From an uncultured Enorma sp. (GTDB lineage Bacteria; Actinomycetota; Coriobacteriia; Coriobacteriales; Coriobacteriaceae), in assembly GCA_905210055.1 (NCBI GenBank), contig CAJLVH010000079.1, forward strand, positions 1 through 8,269: DNA of 8,269 nucleotides, given 5' to 3'. Below, piece by piece: positions 5,497 through 8,269 of the stretch. Within the stretch, counting starts at the first letter, position 1, and every line of letters starts with the position of its first letter. The position numbers and the translations under genes were made by a program. Below the pieces are notes generated by a model that was not told where the DNA came from, searched no databases, and saw nothing but the letters and a program-made list of their open reading frames with translations.

Positions 5497-5781
5497 ATGG
5501 CTATTGCAGCCGCCACTGAATCTATCTCCGCCAAGCTCCGTAAGGACGAGAAAGACCGCTTCTCCGCCATCTGCGACGAGATCGGTACCTCGCCGAGCAA
5601 TGCCATCCGCATGTTCGTCTCCGCATTCAACCGTCGGGGCGGCTTCCCGTTCGACCCGTCGAATCCCTGCGGGTTCAGCCCCGAGACGCTCGCCGCTATG
5701 GATGACGCGGCGACGGGCAGGAACCTCTCCGGTCCCTACCGCACCGTGCACGAGGTCATGGCCGCGCTCGATGAGGGGTAG
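5497..5781 (+). CDS. RelB/DinJ-family antitoxin, apparently orphan
   Basis: This encodes 94 residues. The N-terminal part (about 8-45) is a ribbon-helix-helix: a short beta strand SISAKL, then helices ending with the NAIRMFVSAF segment. Next come GGFPFDPSNP (about 48-57), matching the 'lPF-D-x-P-N' element of E. coli DinJ, and an acidic C-terminal helix of the kind that wraps the toxin. Such proteins form DNA-binding dimers that repress their own operon and neutralise an mRNA interferase of the YafQ/RelE type. A strong Shine-Dalgarno GGAGGT (5487-5492) precedes the ATG by 4 bases. In a complete module the toxin gene overlaps or follows within a few bases. Here no RelE-like frame follows in the next 300 bases, only TCTGGACA repeats and a non-coding stretch. 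It may be a solitary antitoxin/regulator or the survivor of a lost toxin. Confidence 0.85.
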   Translation: MAIAAATESISAKLRKDEKDRFSAICDEIGTSPSNAIRMFVSAFNRRGGFPFDPSNPCGFSPETLAAMDDAATGRNLSGPYRTVHEVMAALDEG

Positions 5782-6087
5782 ATTTTCTGGACACTATTCT
5801 GGACATAATCTGGACAATCCAGATAGGATGTCCAGAATAGAGCAGGGCGTTCCATGGACGACATGCTTGGCAGATTCATGGTGCCGCAACGAGCGTGGAG
5901 AGAAGCGGGGCCGTCGGTGGGTCCAGAGGCAGCCGTACTCGTGCTGAGGTAGAGGGCGTCGTCGACGATCTCATTGTTGCTCTGCTGATTTACCACAGGA
6001 GCCAAATGAACCCGTCCCCATTGGTTTGCCCCCATTGGCTCATAATGGGATGGTTTACTGTCTGCTTGTCCCAACGAGAGGGAGTGC
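5782..6087. other. 306-base gap after the antitoxin
   Basis: The first 60 bases hold the TCTGGACA element cluster (5785-5840). Bases 5841-6000 contain only short frames; a 32-codon one from ATG 5854 has no recognisable relation to toxins. The last 75 bases form the dihydrouridine synthase leader, with two direct copies of CCCCATTGG (6016-6024, 6030-6038). An inverted AATGGG (6044-6049) pairs with CCCATT (6031-6036), and CATAAT (6041-6046) could serve as a -10 without a good -35. Confidence 0.45.
5785..5840. repeat. TCTGGACA repeat cluster with nested inverted repeats
   Basis: TTCTGGACA occurs at 5785-5793 and 5797-5805 and as ATCTGGACA at 5808-5816, i.e. at 12- and 11-base steps. The reverse orientation follows as TCCAGAT (5818-5824) and TGTCCAGAA (5829-5837). 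CTATTCTGGACA (5794-5805) and TGTCCAGAATAG (5829-5840) are exact reverse complements (12 bp). Nested inside them is ATCTGGA-CAA-TCCAGAT (5808-5824). The near-helical phasing suggests cooperative protein binding on one face of the DNA. No T run follows. Confidence 0.7.
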
Positions 6088-7047
6088 ATGATTCTGTCGC
6101 TCGCCCCCATGGAGGGGCTTACCGGGCACACCTTCCGCGCGGTGCATACGGAGTGCTTCGGCGCGCTCGACCGCTACTACACGCCGTTCCTCGCGCCCCC
6201 GCATCTGGGCAGCGGGTTCGGCAAGCGTGCGATGGCGGAGCTCGACCCGGTGGATAACCGGGGCTTGGACGTGGTGCCGCAGCTGCTCACGAACGACGCG
6301 GAGCGGTTCATATGGGGCGCGAAGGTGCTCGCGGGCATGGGTTTCAGCGAGGTCAACCTCAACCTGGGCTGCCCTTCGGGGACGGTCGTGGCCAAGGGCA
6401 GGGGCTCGGGTTTTCTGCGGAACCTCGAGGAGCTCGACGCGTTTCTGGAGAGGGTGTGCACCGAATCTCCCATCCCGGTTTCGGTGAAGACGAGGATCGG
6501 CGTGGTGGCGGACGAAGAATACGAGCAGATTCTCGCCGTGTACCTGCGGCATCCGCTTGCGGAGCTCATCGTTCACCCGCGCGTCCAGCGTGACCGCTAC
6601 AAGGGTGTTCCTCGGCAAGGGGCATACGGCGAGACCTTGCGCCGCGCGACGTTTCCCGTGGCATACAACGGCGACATCTTCGACTGCGGGGACATGGATG
6701 CCCTTATCGCGACGTATCCCCAGACGCGCCATGTGATGCTTGGCCGGGGCATCCTCGCCAACCCGGCGCTCGCGCGGACGCTGCGCGGTGGTGCGCCCGC
6801 CACGCGAGAAGAGCTCGAGCGCTTCCATGACAAGCTTTTCGAGGCGTATTTCGCCGAAATGGGCGGCAACGTAGTCTTCCGCATGAAGGAGTGGTGGTCG
6901 TACGCTCGGTGCTCTTTCGCAGATCCGCGCGCGGTGCATCGCCGCGTACGGAAAACACGCAAGGTGGGGGAGTACCAGGAGGCTGTGCGCGGCATCTTCC
7001 GCGAGGAGGAGCTTGCCTCCGCACCTCGTTTCAGCTGGCTATGTTAA
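6088..7047 (+). CDS. tRNA-dihydrouridine synthase family protein
   Basis: This encodes 319 residues. Dus enzymes reduce specific uridines in tRNA (D-loop and neighbouring positions) to dihydrouridine using FMN and NADPH in the cytoplasm. Visible motifs in order: LAPMEGLTG (5-13, FMN barrel start), PQLLTND (64-70), NLNLGCPSGTV (90-100) with the catalytic Cys95, VSVKTRIG (131-138, FMN-contacting Lys134), LIVHPRVQRDRYKG (160-173, His163), YNGDI (193-197) and MLGRGILANP (217-226, phosphate binding). A helical C-terminal tRNA-binding domain follows. Length is normal for the family (about 310-340). The start is supported by GAGAGGGAG six or fewer bases upstream of ATG 6088. The GCPSGTV version (rather than the common GCPxxxV with different side residues) and the compact tail suggest a lineage-specific subgroup, so no dusA/B/C assignment is made. 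It converges on the LysR gene with a 76-base gap. Confidence 0.92.
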   Translation: MILSLAPMEGLTGHTFRAVHTECFGALDRYYTPFLAPPHLGSGFGKRAMAELDPVDNRGLDVVPQLLTNDAERFIWGAKVLAGMGFSEVNLNLGCPSGTVVAKGRGSGFLRNLEELDAFLERVCTESPIPVSVKTRIGVVADEEYEQILAVYLRHPLAELIVHPRVQRDRYKGVPRQGAYGETLRRATFPVAYNGDIFDCGDMDALIATYPQTRHVMLGRGILANPALARTLRGGAPATREELERFHDKLFEAYFAEMGGNVVFRMKEWWSYARCSFADPRAVHRRVRKTRKVGEYQEAVRGIFREEELASAPRFSWLC

Positions 7048-7085
7048 TTGAAGGCCGCCGCCTCCGCAGAGGGGTGCAAGAGGGG

Positions 7086-7139
7086 CGCCAGCACGTGAGA
7101 ATCTGGTTCCTAGACGGAAATCCTCACCTCGTGCTGGCG
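7086..7139. repeat. Long hairpin at the convergent dus/lysR junction
   Basis: CGCCAGCACG (7086-7095) and CGTGCTGGCG (7130-7139) are exact reverse complements. The inner TGAG (7096-7099) pairs with CTCA (7123-7126) across a 3-base bulge, and TTCC/GGAA (7106-7118 region) can pair at the tip. The right arm is the last codons of the LysR gene. No T run follows in either direction, so if it stops transcription it is not a classical intrinsic terminator. It would be read in both converging transcripts. Confidence 0.5.
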
Positions 7140-8005
7140 ATGATGGCACGATAGCGGGCGGCATAGGAACTGCCGTGCTGCCAGATGAGCGTGAAGTCGT
7201 GGCGGATGGTGAAGTCCGCGGGCGTGATGTCGACGAGCGCGCCGGCGGCGAGCTCCCGTTCTACAGCGATGCGGTAGAGGAATGTGATGCCCGCACTCGC
7301 TGCTACGCAGGCGATGATGGCAGGGATGCTCGCGAGTTCGAGGGTGCCCGCGAAATCTGCGAGCGTGAGGTCGTGAGCCGCGAGGTTGCGTTCGAGGATC
7401 TCGCGTGTGCCGGAGCCTGGCTCGCGCAGGATGAGGCGTTCGCCGATGAGATTGTGGACGGAGCGGATGTCCATGCGCTCAGCAGCATCTGGGCTGGCGA
7501 CGGCAATGTAGTCCTCTGTTGAGTACACCATGCTGTCGAAGCGCGTGTGGTCGAACGAGCCTTCGACGAGTGCGCAGTCGACCGTTCCGGCATCCATGAG
7601 CTGGACGAGTTCCGCGGTATTGCCAACCCGCATGTTGACGGGCTCTACTGGCTGCGTGGTCGCGCGGCAGGCGAGCAGGCACGGCGCCACGTAGTCGGCG
7701 ATGGTGCGTGTGCAGCCAAGGCGGAGCGGCGCCGGGGCAACTTCGCCCGCTAAGGCGTGGAGCTCGGCACGCAGGCGCTCCTCATCGTTCGCCATGGTGG
7801 AAAGGGCGCGGTAGAGATGGTCGCCGGCAGGGGTCGGTTTGGCGCCGCGCGTCGTCTTCTCGAAGAGCACCGCGCCATAGTGCTGCTCGAGATGCCGGAT
7901 GTGCTGCGATACCGCCGGCTGGGGGATGTGGAGTGCCTTGGCCGCCCGCGAGAAACTGCACGCGCGGTATACCTCGAGAAACGTATGAGAACGGTAATCT
8001 AGCAT
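7124..8005 (-). CDS. LysR-family transcriptional regulator, YeiE-like
   Basis: This encodes 293 residues, the usual size. The N-terminal winged helix-turn-helix spans about residues 3-62: FLEVYRACSFSRAAKALHIP, the recognition helix PAVSQHIRHLE (30-40), and LFEKTTRGAKPTPAG (47-61). A linker helix follows, then a two-lobed effector domain from about 92. GNTAELVQLMDAGTVD, LREPGSGTREILE and the ELASIPAI...GITFL...ELAAGALVDI segments align well by eye with E. coli YeiE, a regulator linked to sulfite stress that sits beside yeiH. The start ATG 8005-8003 has a GGAG (8015-8012) six bases upstream. It is divergent from the YeiH-type exporter gene. Regulators of this type normally control the divergent gene and themselves through a shared operator, here probably the palindrome at 8024-8054. 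The effector is unknown; sulfite or another sulfur compound is inferred from context only. Confidence 0.92.
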   Translation of the reverse strand: MLDYRSHTFLEVYRACSFSRAAKALHIPQPAVSQHIRHLEQHYGAVLFEKTTRGAKPTPAGDHLYRALSTMANDEERLRAELHALAGEVAPAPLRLGCTRTIADYVAPCLLACRATTQPVEPVNMRVGNTAELVQLMDAGTVDCALVEGSFDHTRFDSMVYSTEDYIAVASPDAAERMDIRSVHNLIGERLILREPGSGTREILERNLAAHDLTLADFAGTLELASIPAIIACVAASAGITFLYRIAVERELAAGALVDITPADFTIRHDFTLIWQHGSSYAARYRAIIASTR

Positions 8006-8023
8006 GATGCGCTCCAGCCACGA

Positions 8024-8054
8024 ATGTAAAAATACCCCAGGGGTTATTTTACAT
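8024..8054. promoter_or_regulatory. Interrupted palindrome, probable LysR operator
   Basis: ATGTAAAAATACCCC (8024-8038) and GGGGTTATTTTACAT (8040-8054) are reverse complements at 13 of 15 positions around a single central A. It lies between the divergent lysR and yeiH genes, 19 bases upstream of the lysR start. Size, symmetry and position fit a LysR-type regulator binding site. Its right half overlaps the -35 of the yeiH promoter. Confidence 0.65.
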
Positions 8055-8077
8055 AAGGAAAAACGTAGGAGTATATA
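8048..8077 (+). promoter_or_regulatory. Promoter for the yeiH-type gene
   Basis: TTTACA (8048-8053, 5/6) and TATATA (8072-8077) are 18 bases apart, giving a predicted start near 8084 and a 70-base leader. The -35 lies within the right arm of the 8024-8054 palindrome, so a bound regulator would touch RNA polymerase here. A TTTCAT-AAG-ATGAAA mini-hairpin (8132-8146) precedes the ribosome site. Confidence 0.55.
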
Positions 8078-8155
8078 AGTAAATGAATGGTATCAATTAT
8101 AAAAGCAGCATGTACCTTAGATGAGGCTTCATTTCATAAGATGAAAGGGCGAGGC

Positions 8156-8269
8156 ATGGAGTTTATCAGGGACTTTGGAAAGATGTGGCGCGGCGTGCTG
8201 TTCGCGCTTGCAATCGCGGTACCGGCATGGTTGCTCGGCAAGCAGTTCGAGGTTATCGGCGGGCCGGTG
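8156..8269 (+). CDS. YeiH/UPF0324-family putative sulfate/sulfite exporter, 5' end only
   Basis: Only 38 codons are present before the right edge. After a short amphipathic start (MEFIRDFGKMWRG) comes a first transmembrane helix with VLFALAIAVPAWLLGK and then FEVIGGPV. This 'hydrophobic helix - PAWLLGK - IGGPV' opening is the hallmark of the YeiH (UPF0324, PSE) family of about ten-helix inner-membrane proteins, annotated as putative sulfate exporters and linked to sulfite handling. ATG 8156 is chosen over the in-frame ATG 8141 because the AAGGGCGAGG Shine-Dalgarno-like stretch (8145-8154) lies between them and serves the later one. The divergent LysR gene supports the call. Confidence 0.75.
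   Translation, partial: MEFIRDFGKMWRGVLFALAIAVPAWLLGKQFEVIGGPV

Noticed and set aside
5012..5947. 311-codon plus-strand frame crossing the ATPase end and the antitoxin
   Set aside because: Spans two real genes in another frame, Arg/Pro-rich, and shows no domain; a shadow frame.
5854..5952. Possible toxin partner of the antitoxin (32-codon frame from ATG 5854)
   Set aside because: Far too short, no RelE/YafQ features, and about 70 bases away from the antitoxin rather than overlapping.
6055..6939. 294-codon minus-strand frame opposite dus
   Set aside because: Complement of a gene with catalytic motifs; His/Arg/Glu-rich shadow composition.

Overview
This is a GC-rich, densely coded bacterial chromosome segment. 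The gene families and the G/C-ending codons suggest a high-GC Gram-positive anaerobe. My best guess is Coriobacteriia (Collinsella/Olsenella-like), but this rests on general resemblance because there is no rRNA or other phylogenetic marker here.

Left part (1-1770): a truncated EamA/DMT-type transporter gene runs leftward off the edge and is missed by a simple ORF scan because it has no stop in the window. A nitroreductase-family gene (1249-1770) is divergent to it. The 460-base gap between them is not empty. It holds a 52-codon open remnant with no start codon (minus strand), a good promoter candidate in each direction, a TTTAGAC inverted repeat, and one Rho-independent-terminator-like hairpin on each strand. 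Each of those hairpins lies upstream of the start codon of the gene it points at.

Middle part (1771-6087): this is the accessory-looking region. A 655-base gap contains a terminator and a probable membrane-protein scrap. After it come two AAA ATPase genes of the AAA_14/DUF4143 type. The first (2426-3624) is split by a one-base loss in a G run; the second (4002-5276) is intact. Each is preceded by its own perfect inverted repeat with an AT-rich 14-15 base spacer, but the two repeats differ in sequence. A third hairpin follows the intact ATPase. Next is a RelB/DinJ-type antitoxin gene with no recognisable toxin after it; in the toxin's place is a cluster of TCTGGACA elements.

Right part (6088-8269): a tRNA-dihydrouridine synthase gene faces (converges on) a LysR-family regulator gene. 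The regulator is divergent from the start of a YeiH/UPF0324-type putative sulfite/sulfate exporter that runs off the right edge. The regulator resembles E. coli YeiE, so this looks like a YeiE-YeiH-type pair. A 31-base interrupted palindrome between the two genes is the likely operator, and its right half contains the -35 of a good yeiH promoter.

I found no tRNA, rRNA, CRISPR array or complete insertion sequence. The most notable observations are the gene-specific inverted repeats around the ATPase/antitoxin cluster, the frameshifted ATPase, and the promoter-terminator-gene arrangement on both sides of the 789-1248 gap.
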